From Gemmatimonadota bacterium (GTDB lineage Bacteria > Gemmatimonadota > Gemmatimonadetes > Gemmatimonadales > Gemmatimonadaceae): a stretch of 64,000 nucleotides of DNA. A model generated the notes under the pieces. It worked only from the letters and a program-made list of their open reading frames with translations, searched no databases and was not told the origin of the DNA. The translations under genes and the position numbers were made by a program. The number at the start of each line of letters is the position of its first letter. Positions within the stretch are counted from its first letter, which is position 1. The stretch covers positions 248,001 to 312,000 of the forward strand of contig JAIUOB010000004.1 of assembly GCA_020161135.1 (NCBI GenBank), written 5' to 3'. This document shows positions 34,491-43,028 of this stretch, in pieces.

Positions 34491-34983
34491 TTGCGGCCGG
34501 TGGCTCGAGCCGCAACGCCTGAAACGCCGCGTTGCTCACCAGACAGTACGCGGCAAAGAAATAGAAGCCCCGCCCCGCCACCGCTTCGAGATTGGCTGTG
34601 CCCTTGGCGGCGAGCAGCGCGATGAGCATGCCGACGGCGAACACGTCGGCCATGGACCACTTGGAGATGGCGCGCACGAAGGTGTAGAGGCGATAGCCGC
34701 GCGCCTCGTGTCGCCAGGCGAGCATGGGCACCAGCAGCGCCGCCTTGGTGATGGGCACCAGCACGCTGAACAGCAGGATGAGCCCGGCGACGAAATTGTT
34801 GCCGCCGTCGTGCAGCGTGCGCACCGCCCCCAGCACGCTCCGTGTCTCGTTGGAGAGCTCGCGCACGTTGCCGAAGATCTCCATCGTCGCGCGAATGGTG
34901 AGCACGGGCTCGGTGAGCCCGGGCCACAGCAGCGCCAGCGAAACCACGGTGAGCAACAGGGCCAACCGGTTGCGTGCGGTCAT
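34483..34983 (-). CDS. PqiA-like (paraquat-inducible protein A domain) membrane protein
   Basis: A 166-residue integral membrane protein with four helices (about 7-25, 62-85, 105-130, 138-155). KWSMADVFAVGMLIALLA is the characteristic PqiA motif. Known PqiA proteins are about 400 residues with two such modules and act with MCE proteins in lipid transport; this is a single module without MCE neighbours. The ATG overlaps the GNAT-glyoxalase stop (ATGA). Its stop codon falls in the tandem repeat, which may have changed its C-terminus. Confidence 0.78.
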   Translation of the reverse strand: MTARNRLALLLTVVSLALLWPGLTEPVLTIRATMEIFGNVRELSNETRSVLGAVRTLHDGGNNFVAGLILLFSVLVPITKAALLVPMLAWRHEARGYRLYTFVRAISKWSMADVFAVGMLIALLAAKGTANLEAVAGRGFYFFAAYCLVSNAAFQALRLEPPAATR

Positions 34984-36020
34984 GTGTCGCCCCCCACGCG
35001 CGAGGTGGACGCTGTCGGCACGAGCAGCTCACGCAGTTGCACGATGTTCCCTTCGCAGTCGCACACGTCGGTGGCGCGAAAGCCCCGCGCCTCGAAGGTC
35101 CGCCCCTCCATCATGCGCCCCCCGTGCGCCGCGACGGCGTCGGCGGCACGCGCGAGCGACCGCACGGGGAAGACGAGCTTGATGGCACTGTCCTCGAAGG
35201 GGGTGGGCGGCGTGGCCGGGTCGCCCTGCCCTGCGAGTCCGGGCATGGCGTGGATGACGAGTTGCAGGCCGTGCCCCTCGAGCACCACCAGGCCATCGTC
35301 TTCGTGCACCACAGCGAGGCCGGCGACGGCTTCGTAGAACTGCGCCAGTCGCGCGGTGTTGCCGGCGAAGAGCACCGCGCCCGCCGACAGCACGCGCGGC
35401 CACGCGGGGAGCGGCTCCGTGGGCGCCATCACTTCCGGCATGGGCGCCGCGGGGCTCGCGAACCACTCCTCGGCGAGCACCGCATAGCACGCGATGTCCT
35501 CGGCCACGTCCCACTTGCGCGCCGCCTTGCGCTGCACGCACTCGAAGCGCATGCCGAGCTTCTCCATGACACGCCCCGACGCCGGGTTGCGCGTGAGGTA
35601 GTGAGCCTGGATCCGCTGGAGGCCCAGCGTCGCGAACCCCCACGCACAGATCGCCCCGCTGGCCTCGCTCGCATAGCCGTTGCGCCACGCATGCTCTGCG
35701 ATCCAGTAACCGAGTTCGGCCACGTAGCCGTCGATGCGGCGTTCGAGACCAACCGCCCCAAGCAGCTCACCTGTCTCGCGGCTCACGATGGCGAAGCGCG
35801 CGCTGCGCCCCGCGCGCCACTCGTCGCCGTGTGTACTGATCCACGGCGCCCCCGCGCCCGCCGGATACGGATGCGGAATGGTCCCGGTGGTGTCTGCGAT
35901 GGCGCGCGCGCCGGCGAGACGCTCGACATCGGGACCGTCGGTGAGCCTGAACGGGCGCAGCTCGAGTCGCGCGGTGCGCAACGTGGGCTGCGCGGCCACG
36001 CCGGCCGTGGTGATGCTCAT
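34980..36020 (-). CDS. Fusion of GNAT acetyltransferase and glyoxalase-like (VOC) domains
   Basis: A 346-residue two-domain protein. Residues about 12-190 are a RimJ/RimL-type GNAT acetyltransferase (LRTARLELRPFRLTDG, YVAELGYWIAEHAWRNGYAS, RIQAHYLTRNPASGRVMEKL). Residues about 215-335 form a glyoxalase/bleomycin-resistance-like domain (ARLAQFYEAVAGLAVVHEDD, GFRATDVCDCEGNIVQLREL). Ligand residues of the VOC part include a C-terminal Glu in CEGNIV. The fusion is one unbroken frame. Start 36020 overlaps the DUF2911 stop (ATGA). Substrates unknown; modification and detoxification of a small molecule is one option. Confidence 0.88.
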   Translation of the reverse strand: MSITTAGVAAQPTLRTARLELRPFRLTDGPDVERLAGARAIADTTGTIPHPYPAGAGAPWISTHGDEWRAGRSARFAIVSRETGELLGAVGLERRIDGYVAELGYWIAEHAWRNGYASEASGAICAWGFATLGLQRIQAHYLTRNPASGRVMEKLGMRFECVQRKAARKWDVAEDIACYAVLAEEWFASPAAPMPEVMAPTEPLPAWPRVLSAGAVLFAGNTARLAQFYEAVAGLAVVHEDDGLVVLEGHGLQLVIHAMPGLAGQGDPATPPTPFEDSAIKLVFPVRSLARAADAVAAHGGRMMEGRTFEARGFRATDVCDCEGNIVQLRELLVPTASTSRVGGDT

Positions 36021-37237
36021 CGCGCCCCGACGCCGAAGGTGAGCGATGCGAGGCCGGTGCCCCACGCAATGTCGAGCTGGCCCCGATTGGCGGCGAGCGA
36101 CCGGACCGTCATGGTGAGGACCTCGACCGGCGCGGCCACCGTGGTGAAGGTCATCGGTACGCGGCCGAGGTACTTCGTGGCGTCGTACTGCGTGCCCCAT
36201 TGCCCGATCTGGCTGTTGACGATGAGGAAGGTGCCGCTGCGCGTGTGCTGGATCCACAGCGAGTACATGCCGGGCGCGAGTGTCAGGTCGCCCATGGTGA
36301 GCGTGCGCGTGGTGATGAGGTGCGTGGCGTCGTTTGCGCCGGCGCGCCAGACGCTGTCGTACGGCACGAGCGTTCCTCCCCAGACGGTGCGTTCACGCAC
36401 GGAGGGGCGGCCGTAGTCGACGATGACGAAGCCGCCGGGGCCGAACGCTGCGCGCGCATCCTCGCGCCCCGAGAGCGTGCCCGTGGGGGTCATGCTGCGC
36501 GCGATGGCGTTCATGTCGAGTCCGCCGGGGCCACGCGTGGCCAGCACCTTGTTGGTGGTGCCCGACCCGTCGACACCCTGGAGGCGACCGCTGGCGTCGT
36601 AGCGCAGCACCATCGCGTACGCGCCACCGCGCAGGCGCAGCGTGTCGCCCGACGCGGTGAAGCCCGTCATGCCCAGCGGCCCGGTGAGGCCGAGCGCCGG
36701 CAGCGAGTCCGTCGGGAGCTTACGGGCCCGCAGGACGGCCAGCAGCTCGGTGGGGCCGTAGACGAACACCGGGAAGTTGACGAGCGCGCCCTTCGCGGCA
36801 AACGCGCGACGTTGCGTGCTGTCGGCAAACACCGCCTCCCGCACGATGGAGTCGGCGGTGATGGTGAAGCGCGTTTCGCGGACGCCGGTGCTCACGGGTG
36901 TGCCGTCGGGCTGGAGTCGTGCGACGGTGGCCGCAGTGGGCCGTCCGTCGCGCCCGAGCGCGACCTGATAGCTGTAGCGCGCGACCACCGCGCCGTTGCG
37001 CTGCACCATCTCGCCGGTGAGGCCCACCGTGTTGCGCGTGAACTGCTCGACCGCCACGGTGTCACGACCAAGGCGGTACACAAGTGATGCGGGCTGGGCG
37101 GCCAGCGAAGCGGATGGTACGACCAGGGCAGCGGCCATCGCCCAGAAGCGCGGACGCTGCCGTGTGCGCTGATCCGGCAGAATCGCGCGAAGCGTGATGC
37201 ACGACACCGTGCACAGTGCAACCGAAATGGTACCCAT
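36017..37237 (-). CDS. DUF2911-domain secreted protein
   Basis: A 406-residue protein whose C-terminal third is a DUF2911 domain (RPSVRERTVWGGTLVPYDSV, WRAGANDATHLITT, LAPGMYSLWIQHTRSGTFLI). The N-terminal part is a beta-rich domain of about 230 residues after a signal-like segment ending SASLAAQ (about 48). With ATG 37237 the signal is preceded by some 30 residues, so a later start is possible; none has a better Shine-Dalgarno. It heads a DUF2911, GNAT-VOC, PqiA-like operon with ATGA overlaps. Role unknown. Confidence 0.75.
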   Translation of the reverse strand: MGTISVALCTVSCITLRAILPDQRTRQRPRFWAMAAALVVPSASLAAQPASLVYRLGRDTVAVEQFTRNTVGLTGEMVQRNGAVVARYSYQVALGRDGRPTAATVARLQPDGTPVSTGVRETRFTITADSIVREAVFADSTQRRAFAAKGALVNFPVFVYGPTELLAVLRARKLPTDSLPALGLTGPLGMTGFTASGDTLRLRGGAYAMVLRYDASGRLQGVDGSGTTNKVLATRGPGGLDMNAIARSMTPTGTLSGREDARAAFGPGGFVIVDYGRPSVRERTVWGGTLVPYDSVWRAGANDATHLITTRTLTMGDLTLAPGMYSLWIQHTRSGTFLIVNSQIGQWGTQYDATKYLGRVPMTFTTVAAPVEVLTMTVRSLAANRGQLDIAWGTGLASLTFGVGAR

Positions 37238-37366
37238 GGGTAGGAAGGTCGAGGGAAGAGGATGCATAAGCCTACGGCAAGACGATGCGGCTGTCAGCAC
37301 CGTCGGGCCCGGCTCCCCGCCCGTTCGGCACTGGTCGCGGGCTTCACCGGTCACTTGGAGGCGTTC

Positions 37367-37519
37367 ATGCTCACCACGCTGGCAATCGTCCTGCTCCTGC
37401 TCTGGATGCTCGGGATGCTCTCCTCCTACACGATCAGCGGCTTCATTCACGTGCTGTTGGTGGTGGCGGTGGTGATGGTCCTCGTTCGCATCATCCAGGG
37501 ACGGAAGCCCGTGGGCTGA
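37367..37519 (+). CDS. Small lmo0937-family membrane protein
   Basis: A 50-residue protein with two hydrophobic helices: LAIVLLLLWMLGMLSSYTIS and FIHVLLVVAVVMVLVRIIQG. This is the pattern of the lmo0937 family of small inner-membrane proteins, often stress-linked. GGAGG lies 6 nt before the ATG at 37367, which decides the start over an upstream in-frame ATG at 37262. A strong hairpin follows 56 nt after the stop. Confidence 0.82.
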   Translation: MLTTLAIVLLLLWMLGMLSSYTISGFIHVLLVVAVVMVLVRIIQGRKPVG

Positions 37520-37574
37520 CGCCGTGCAGCGGCGGGCGCGTCGCACGACGTGCGCGCCCACGGTGCCAGAGTGC

Positions 37575-37613
37575 ACGAACGCCGGCCGGGAGCAGGTCCC
37601 GGCCGGCGTTCGT
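37575..37613. terminator. Strong bidirectional hairpin terminator
   Basis: A 17-bp perfect stem (37575-37591 with 37597-37613) and a 5-nt GCAGG loop sit between the convergent lmo0937-like and DUF4397 genes. There is no long T-tract on either side, yet stem strength and position favour termination. Confidence 0.75.
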
Positions 37614-37632
37614 ACGTCGTGCGGTGATCGCC

Positions 37633-38382
37633 TCAGCGCTCGGCCGAGTCCGCGAACCAGAAGAGATCGACCTTGCCCTTCGCCGATCGCACCAGGACGA
37701 CCGTGTACGCCTTGCCGGCCTCGAAGATCGCCTTGGGCGTCACGAGCACGGGCGCGTTGGCCTGATCGGCGCGCACCTCCAGCACACCGCTCCACGGATC
37801 GATCTCGCGATCGACATAGTCGTCGCCGTAGTCGAGCCCCTCGACGAGGGGCGAACTGCCGCGCGGCTGCACGATCACTTCACGAATGCCGGGGGCGGCG
37901 TGCACGAACCGCACGGCGGCCTTGCCGGGGCTCGCGGCGGGGCGGTCGCGCACGATGCGCGTCTCGAATCCCGTGCCCTCGGCGTTGCGCAGCACGACGA
38001 GCGTGTAGCGGTCGCCGTTGGTGAGCAGCTCACGATTGCTGTTGAGCGGCACGAAGGTGCCGGCCACCGTGTCGCCGACCTGGAACGACACCCAGGTTTC
38101 GTCGATGGGCTGGTAGGCACCCACGGTGCCGAACTTCACCGCCGGCATGACGTGCGACTCGTCGGCGCGCAGCACGAGGTCGCGCGTGGTGGCGACGGCG
38201 TTGGCGACGCGCACGAGGGCAACCCCGCGCCGTGCGGCGCTGTCACCGGAAAGCGTGCTCGCGAGCGTTCCCGCGTCGGACTCGGTCTTGACCGTGCGAT
38301 CGTCGCCGCGATCGCGGGAGCAGCCGGCCGCGGCGAGCATCAGTGTCGCCACGAGCGTGGCGTTGCGCATGCGGACATCCAT
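37633..38382 (-). CDS. DUF4397-domain lipoprotein
   Basis: A 249-residue lipoprotein (lipobox LAAAGCS, Cys about 21). The body has repeated beta segments: VALVRVANAVATTRDLVLR, then AAVRFVHAAPGIREVIVQP, the classic DUF4397 opening (VRxVHAAPxxxxVDV). The domain occurs in secreted proteins of unknown role. AAGGAG lies 7 nt before the ATG at 38382, fixing the start. It is divergent from csbD across 292 nt in which I see no other gene. Confidence 0.85.
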   Translation of the reverse strand: MDVRMRNATLVATLMLAAAGCSRDRGDDRTVKTESDAGTLASTLSGDSAARRGVALVRVANAVATTRDLVLRADESHVMPAVKFGTVGAYQPIDETWVSFQVGDTVAGTFVPLNSNRELLTNGDRYTLVVLRNAEGTGFETRIVRDRPAASPGKAAVRFVHAAPGIREVIVQPRGSSPLVEGLDYGDDYVDREIDPWSGVLEVRADQANAPVLVTPKAIFEAGKAYTVVLVRSAKGKVDLFWFADSAER

Positions 38383-38674
38383 GGTGTGTCTCCTTGCAAT
38401 GGGGAGGCGACTCGGCGTGATGCCGGCCGCACCAGTGCGCGCATGTTGCGCGCGCCCTTTGGAGGATGCCACGGCATCGCTCGCACGGCAGTGACGCATC
38501 CCACCGCGATCGTCCCACTTGCCACGCGTTGTCGCGTGCGTCGCTGTGTGATGCGCTCGGCACGCGCCCTGCACGAGGCCGCGACCCTTCGTGGTCGGCG
38601 CGGGTACGCCTTCACAGCACCGTCCACCGAGGCGACGATGCTCGTGACGGATCACTTCCAGGGAGGGACACGCG

Positions 38675-38902
38675 ATGAACACCGACCGCGCGAAGGGCAC
38701 GTGGACGCAGATGAAGGGCAAGTTGCGCGAACGCTGGGGCAAGCTCACGGACGACGAGCTCGACCAGCTCGAGGGAAAGTGGGAGCAGGTGTCCGGGCTC
38801 ATCCAGAAGCGCTACGGCGAGGCACGCGAGCGTGTCGACCAGGAGCTGACGGACTTCCGCCGACAGCAGGGTGACGTGGAAGGCAGCGCGCCGGCGCGTT
38901 AG
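38675..38902 (+). CDS. CsbD-family stress-response protein
   Basis: A 75-residue hydrophilic protein matching CsbD: KGTWTQMKGKLRERWGKLTDDELDQ and GKWEQVSGLIQKRYGEARE. Such proteins accumulate in general stress, with unknown biochemistry. GGGAGGGA lies 7-8 nt before the ATG. Its TAG stop is the first half of a TAGCTT element that seems to start the next gene, DUF4159, whose ATG lies 9 nt after the stop. Confidence 0.92.
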   Translation: MNTDRAKGTWTQMKGKLRERWGKLTDDELDQLEGKWEQVSGLIQKRYGEARERVDQELTDFRRQQGDVEGSAPAR

Positions 38903-38905
38903 CTT
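38900..38905 (+). promoter_or_regulatory. TAGCTT -10 element overlapping the csbD stop
   Basis: TAGCTT is followed by 6 nt and the ATG of the DUF4159 gene. The TAG is the csbD stop codon. This is the second such overlap in the window. Confidence 0.5.
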
Positions 38906-38911
38906 ACCGGC

Positions 38912-39670
38912 ATGGCGTCATCCCCTGCCCTCTCCCGGCGCGCGTTTGTGCAGCAGTCTGCGCAGGCGCTGGGCGTGGTGGCAGCCGGGATGGCGCTCCC
39001 CGGCGCGCTCGCCGCAGCGACCACGCGCACGGCGGCGCCTCTCCGTGCGCCGCGGGCCTCGGAGTTCACCTTTGCGCGGCTCCGCTACGATTCGGGCGAC
39101 TGGGACTACAACCCCAAGGTGTGCGCGAACCTGCTGGACGCGGTCGTGCAGTACACCGAGATCGCCGTCAACCAGCGCGAGGTCGTGATCACGGCGGACA
39201 GCAAGGAACTGGGTGCCTTCCCGTTCCTCTTCATGACGGGGCACAAGCTGGTGCGCTTCAGCGATGCGGAGCGCAGGGGGCTGGTGCGCTACGTGGAGGA
39301 GGGCGGCTTCCTGTTCAGCGACGACTGCAACCATGACGTGAACGGCCTCTACGCGAAGACGTTCGAAGCCGAGATGGTGAAGGCGTTCGGCCCCGACCCG
39401 CTGCCGAAGCTGCCGCGCAACCACGCGCTGTACAGCGCGTTCTTCGAGTTCCCCGACGGCCCGCCGCGCACGAGCCACGAGCTCAACGGCTGGGGCGACA
39501 ACATCGTGCACGACTACCTGCGTGGCACGGAGCGCCATGGCCGGCTCGGCGTGCTGTACTCCAACAAGGACTACGGCTGCGAGTGGGATTACGACTGGAA
39601 GAACAAGAGGTTCCGGCGGCGCGACAACACCAGGTTCGGGGTGAACGTGGTGGTGTATGCGATGACGTGA
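38912..39670 (+). CDS. DUF4159-domain protein with Tat signal
   Basis: A 252-residue protein exported by the twin-arginine pathway (SRRAFVQQSAQALGVVAAGM). The DUF4159 domain covers about 45-250: FARLRYDSGDWDYNPKVCAN, FPFLFMTGH and LVRYVEEGGFLFSDDCNHD. In MoxR/BatA clusters DUF4159 domains resemble glutamine-amidotransferase-like folds. Here it is separate but lies just beyond the convergent end of such a cluster. No Shine-Dalgarno; leaderless start likely. A textbook hairpin follows. Confidence 0.88.
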   Translation: MASSPALSRRAFVQQSAQALGVVAAGMALPGALAAATTRTAAPLRAPRASEFTFARLRYDSGDWDYNPKVCANLLDAVVQYTEIAVNQREVVITADSKELGAFPFLFMTGHKLVRFSDAERRGLVRYVEEGGFLFSDDCNHDVNGLYAKTFEAEMVKAFGPDPLPKLPRNHALYSAFFEFPDGPPRTSHELNGWGDNIVHDYLRGTERHGRLGVLYSNKDYGCEWDYDWKNKRFRRRDNTRFGVNVVVYAMT

Positions 39671-39720
39671 ACCGCCACTGCGCAATCGCAGGGAGCAGGT
39701 GGCAGGGAGAGAGAGACGCA

Positions 39721-39753
39721 GGGGGCAGGGTGGATTGAGTCCACCCTGCCCCC
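39721..39753. terminator. Intrinsic terminator after the DUF4159 gene
   Basis: A 14-bp stem (GGGGGCAGGGTGGA and its complement), TTGAG loop, and TTT after it on the plus strand, 50 nt past the DUF4159 stop. This is the clearest terminator in the window. It may also work for the convergent tldD-like unit. Confidence 0.85.
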
Positions 39754-39818
39754 TTTCGTGCCTCCAGACTGCTTCCTGTCTCCTGCGGTTCATGCGATGC
39801 GTACGCCCCCCCCCCCGC

Positions 39819-41498
39819 TCAGTCGAACGCCGCCCCCACATTGATCTTGCGGATGCAGAGCCACGGGCTGCCGTGTGAGATGGAGTTCGTCTGCGTCGGC
39901 TGGCCCTTCGCGTCGCCACCGGTGCCGTGCATCTGCCACTCGTTGGGGCCGGTGATGCCGTCGAGGTTCTTCCAGAAGTCCGTCGTGATCGCGTTGTAGG
40001 TCACGTCGGTGACCTGGCGCGTGATCTTGCCGTTCTTGATCTCCCAGAAGATGTGGCCGCCGAACTGGCCGTTGTAGCGCTGCTGGTCGATGGAGTACGA
40101 GCCACGCCCGTCGATCATCACGCCGTCCTTGACGTCGGCGATGAGCTGGTCGCGCGTGGGCGAATTGGCCGGCCCGGGCTCGACATGCACGTTGGGCATG
40201 CGGAGGAAGGGGTAGTCGCGCCACGAGGTGCCGAACGTGCAGCCTCGGCTTTCCTTCTCGCCGATGAAGTGGGCGGTCTCGCGGTTCGTCTGCAGCCCGA
40301 CGAGCACGCCATCGCGGATGAGCGGCCACTTCTGCGTCTTCACGCCGTCATCGTCGAAGCCCGTCGAGCCGAGGCCCGTGCTGGTCTTGTCGCAGGTGAC
40401 GTTGAAGAGCTTGGAGCCGTACTTGAGCTTGCCGAGGTCGGCGAGCTTCACGAAGCTCGTGCCGGCGTAGTTGGCCTCGTACCCGACGATGCGGTCGAGC
40501 TCGGTCGCGTGCGCCACGATCTCGTGGATCGTGAGCATCGCGTGGCTCGGCGAGAGGATGAGGTCCTTGAGGCCGCTCGAGCCGAGCGGCTTCGCCGTGC
40601 ACATCTCGACCGCGTCGGTGGCCACCTTCTCGGCCTGCGCGAGGAAGTCGCAGTTCTCGGCGAACTCCCAGCCGCCTGTGCCTGCGACGCCCGGGTAGTT
40701 GCGCGTGCGCGTCACGTCACCCACGCGCGCCGTGACCGACATGGTGGGCGAGGTGGTGAACAGCTCCTGCTCGATGTACGAGCCCTCGCTGCTGGCGTAG
40801 TAGCGCCACTCGTAGCCGTGGTTGCACGCGACGTTGACCGCCGTCACGCCCTTCACCGCGGCTGCCTTGTCGGCGATGGCCTGCGCCCAGTTCTGCTTGT
40901 CGGTGGCCGACACGCTCGTCGGATGCTTCACCACCGGCGTGATGTAGTGCTCCTGGTACGGCTTGACCGGCGCGAGCTTGAGGTCGGTCTTCTTCGCGAT
41001 GGCGCTGGCCTTGGCCACTTCGACTGCCACGCGCGTCACGCGGCGCAGCTCGTCTTCCGTGAGGATGGGGCTCGACGCAAAGCCCCAGACGCCGCTGTGG
41101 ATGACGCGCACACCGAAGCCACCGGGCTGGCGTTCCGCATCGGTGGGGATGCCCTGTCCGCGGCCACCACCGCGGCCGCCGCGACCGCCTCCGCCGCCAC
41201 CACCACCGCCACCACGGCCTCCGCCGAAGCCCCCACCACCGGGGCCACTCGGTCCGCCGGGGCGCACGACCACGCTTGCGCCGGGAAGCGACGACGTGAG
41301 CGTGAAGCGCACGTCGGTGTAGCTGCAGCCGGCGAGCTTGCCTTCGGCGAGCACGATATCGGCGAGCCCCTTGAAGCGCGTCTCCATCGGACGGCCCGTG
41401 GGGGAGTCGGCGAGCACCTGGCCGAACAGGTCGCGCGAGTAGAGCGTGAGCGCGGCGCCGGCCCCGAACTTCTTGAGGAATTCGCGACGGGAATTCAT
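39819..41498 (-). CDS. TldD-like metalloprotease subunit with Tat signal and Gly-rich insert
   Basis: A 559-residue TldD/PmbA-family protease. The N-terminus has a twin-arginine signal (NSRREFLKKFGAGAAL), so export is likely, unlike cytoplasmic E. coli TldD. The zinc motif is HEIVAH at 325-330 (HExxxH, as in TldD HEAVGH), with a downstream Cys-rich GCTFGTSWRDYPFLRMPNVH. A poly-Gly/Arg insert fills about 83-115. Known TldD/TldE pairs form a hexamer or heterodimer that cuts unfolded peptides. Last gene of the eight-gene operon. Confidence 0.92.
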   Translation of the reverse strand: MNSRREFLKKFGAGAALTLYSRDLFGQVLADSPTGRPMETRFKGLADIVLAEGKLAGCSYTDVRFTLTSSLPGASVVVRPGGPSGPGGGGFGGGRGGGGGGGGGGRGGRGGGRGQGIPTDAERQPGGFGVRVIHSGVWGFASSPILTEDELRRVTRVAVEVAKASAIAKKTDLKLAPVKPYQEHYITPVVKHPTSVSATDKQNWAQAIADKAAAVKGVTAVNVACNHGYEWRYYASSEGSYIEQELFTTSPTMSVTARVGDVTRTRNYPGVAGTGGWEFAENCDFLAQAEKVATDAVEMCTAKPLGSSGLKDLILSPSHAMLTIHEIVAHATELDRIVGYEANYAGTSFVKLADLGKLKYGSKLFNVTCDKTSTGLGSTGFDDDGVKTQKWPLIRDGVLVGLQTNRETAHFIGEKESRGCTFGTSWRDYPFLRMPNVHVEPGPANSPTRDQLIADVKDGVMIDGRGSYSIDQQRYNGQFGGHIFWEIKNGKITRQVTDVTYNAITTDFWKNLDGITGPNEWQMHGTGGDAKGQPTQTNSISHGSPWLCIRKINVGAAFD

Positions 41499-41529
41499 GG
41501 CAGGTCCTGTGAGCTGTCGGTGAGCGCGA

Positions 41530-42981
41530 TCAGACGGCGGGAGACACCGAGGTCATGTAGAACTCCTCGATGCGCACGGGCGGGACGAGCGCGGCGTTGC
41601 CGCTGTCGAACGACTCACCGAGCAGCATGGGCATCGGCTTGCCGACGAGCGTGAGATTGTTGTAAGCGACCAGCGGACTCATGTTCCAGCGGAAGTTCTG
41701 CACCGGGCCCATGATCTCGCCGTTCTCGATGAGGAAGAGGCCGTCGCGCGTCATGCCGGTGTTGAGGAGCGGCTGCTCCTGCGACGGCACGCCGCGGATG
41801 TACCAGAACGAGGTGACCAGCAGGCCGCGCCGCGTCTGCTTGACCATGTCCTCGATCGAGAGATCGGTGCCGACCTGCACGAGACTCTGGTTCGTGCTGG
41901 CGGGCGCCGTCGCACCGAGCGAGCGCAGCACGCCGTTCTCGACCCACGTGACCGGCGCCGCCGGCTTGAGGTCGGGACCGATGGTGTTCTGGCGCAGGAT
42001 GGGGTTGCCGATGTCGCTCTTCAGCGTGAAGGCGTCGCTGAAGATCTTGTCGCCCGGCTTCTTGCCGGCCATGAACGAGCCGGCGCCACCGAGGCCGCCG
42101 AACGGCCCGTCACCCCCACCACCCGGCGGGCCACCCGCGGCGCCGGCGGCACCGCCACCCGGCGGACCACCCGCTGCAGCGCCGCCACCACCGCCGCCAC
42201 CACCACCACCACCACCACCGCCGAAGCCGCCAAAGCCACCGCGGCCACCGAAGATGTTGGTCATGAGCGAGAGGAAGCGCGCACTGGCGCGCGACTCGAG
42301 GATGACCGTGTAGCGACCGGGCTCCATCGCCTTCGCATTGCGACTGCGCAGCGCCTTCGACGCGGCACTCTCCGTGAGCGCCTTCACGTCGATCATGCTG
42401 AAGTCCTTCACGCCGCTGATGGCCGCGAAGCCGGAGCCGCTGCCGTCGGCCATGCGACAGGTGAGCACGAAGCCCAGGTCGGCCGAGCGATAGTAGGCGA
42501 AGAGTCCCTTCGAGTTGGCCGTGCACGTGGCGACATCGTTCTTGGGCATGTAGCCCGCGCCGACCACGCCACGCGCACTCGCGATCTCGATGCTCTCCTT
42601 CACCATGCGGCCGCGTTCGGCGGGGCCGACCGCGACCATGTTGGGGAGCGCCGAATCGACGGGGATGTAGTTCTGCGGCCCGAGCAGTTCGGGGAGGTTG
42701 GGCGAGTCCTGCGCGCCCTGCGCCTCGGTCATGGCCTCCGTGACCATGGCCTGCAGTCCCTTGTCGGTGATGTCGCGCGTGCTGGCGGTGCCGACCTTCG
42801 CACCCACCCGCACGGTGACATTCACGTTGAGGTCGAACTGCACGAGGTTCGTGGTGATGGACGAATTCGCCCATCGCGTGCCGGAGCGCTCACCGCCGTT
42901 GAACTGCACTTCGACGGCATCGGCCTTGGCCATGTCGATCACCTTGTCGGTGATCGCCTTCACCTGATCGCGTGTGTACAT
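41530..42981 (-). CDS. TldE/PmbA-like protease partner with poly-Gly insert
   Basis: A 483-residue partner subunit of the TldD-like protease. Family features include VEVQFNGGERSGTRWANSS and the C-terminal FLIENGEIMGPVQNFRWNMS and LLNTGMTRDGL. As in TldE, no HExxxH is present. Residues about 240-300 hold a run of 14 Gly followed by AAAGGPPGGG repeats. Start MYTRDQV at 42981 fits the family; ATG 43038 would overlap the upstream gene by 10 nt. No signal peptide is visible with this start, which conflicts with the exported TldD unless it is carried along. Confidence 0.9.
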   Translation of the reverse strand: MYTRDQVKAITDKVIDMAKADAVEVQFNGGERSGTRWANSSITTNLVQFDLNVNVTVRVGAKVGTASTRDITDKGLQAMVTEAMTEAQGAQDSPNLPELLGPQNYIPVDSALPNMVAVGPAERGRMVKESIEIASARGVVGAGYMPKNDVATCTANSKGLFAYYRSADLGFVLTCRMADGSGSGFAAISGVKDFSMIDVKALTESAASKALRSRNAKAMEPGRYTVILESRASARFLSLMTNIFGGRGGFGGFGGGGGGGGGGGGGGAAAGGPPGGGAAGAAGGPPGGGGDGPFGGLGGAGSFMAGKKPGDKIFSDAFTLKSDIGNPILRQNTIGPDLKPAAPVTWVENGVLRSLGATAPASTNQSLVQVGTDLSIEDMVKQTRRGLLVTSFWYIRGVPSQEQPLLNTGMTRDGLFLIENGEIMGPVQNFRWNMSPLVAYNNLTLVGKPMPMLLGESFDSGNAALVPPVRIEEFYMTSVSPAV

Positions 42982-43028
42982 GCGCGGGGTACGCAGGAGT
43001 CGGGGGGAATGCTGGGCGTGGCGCCGGG

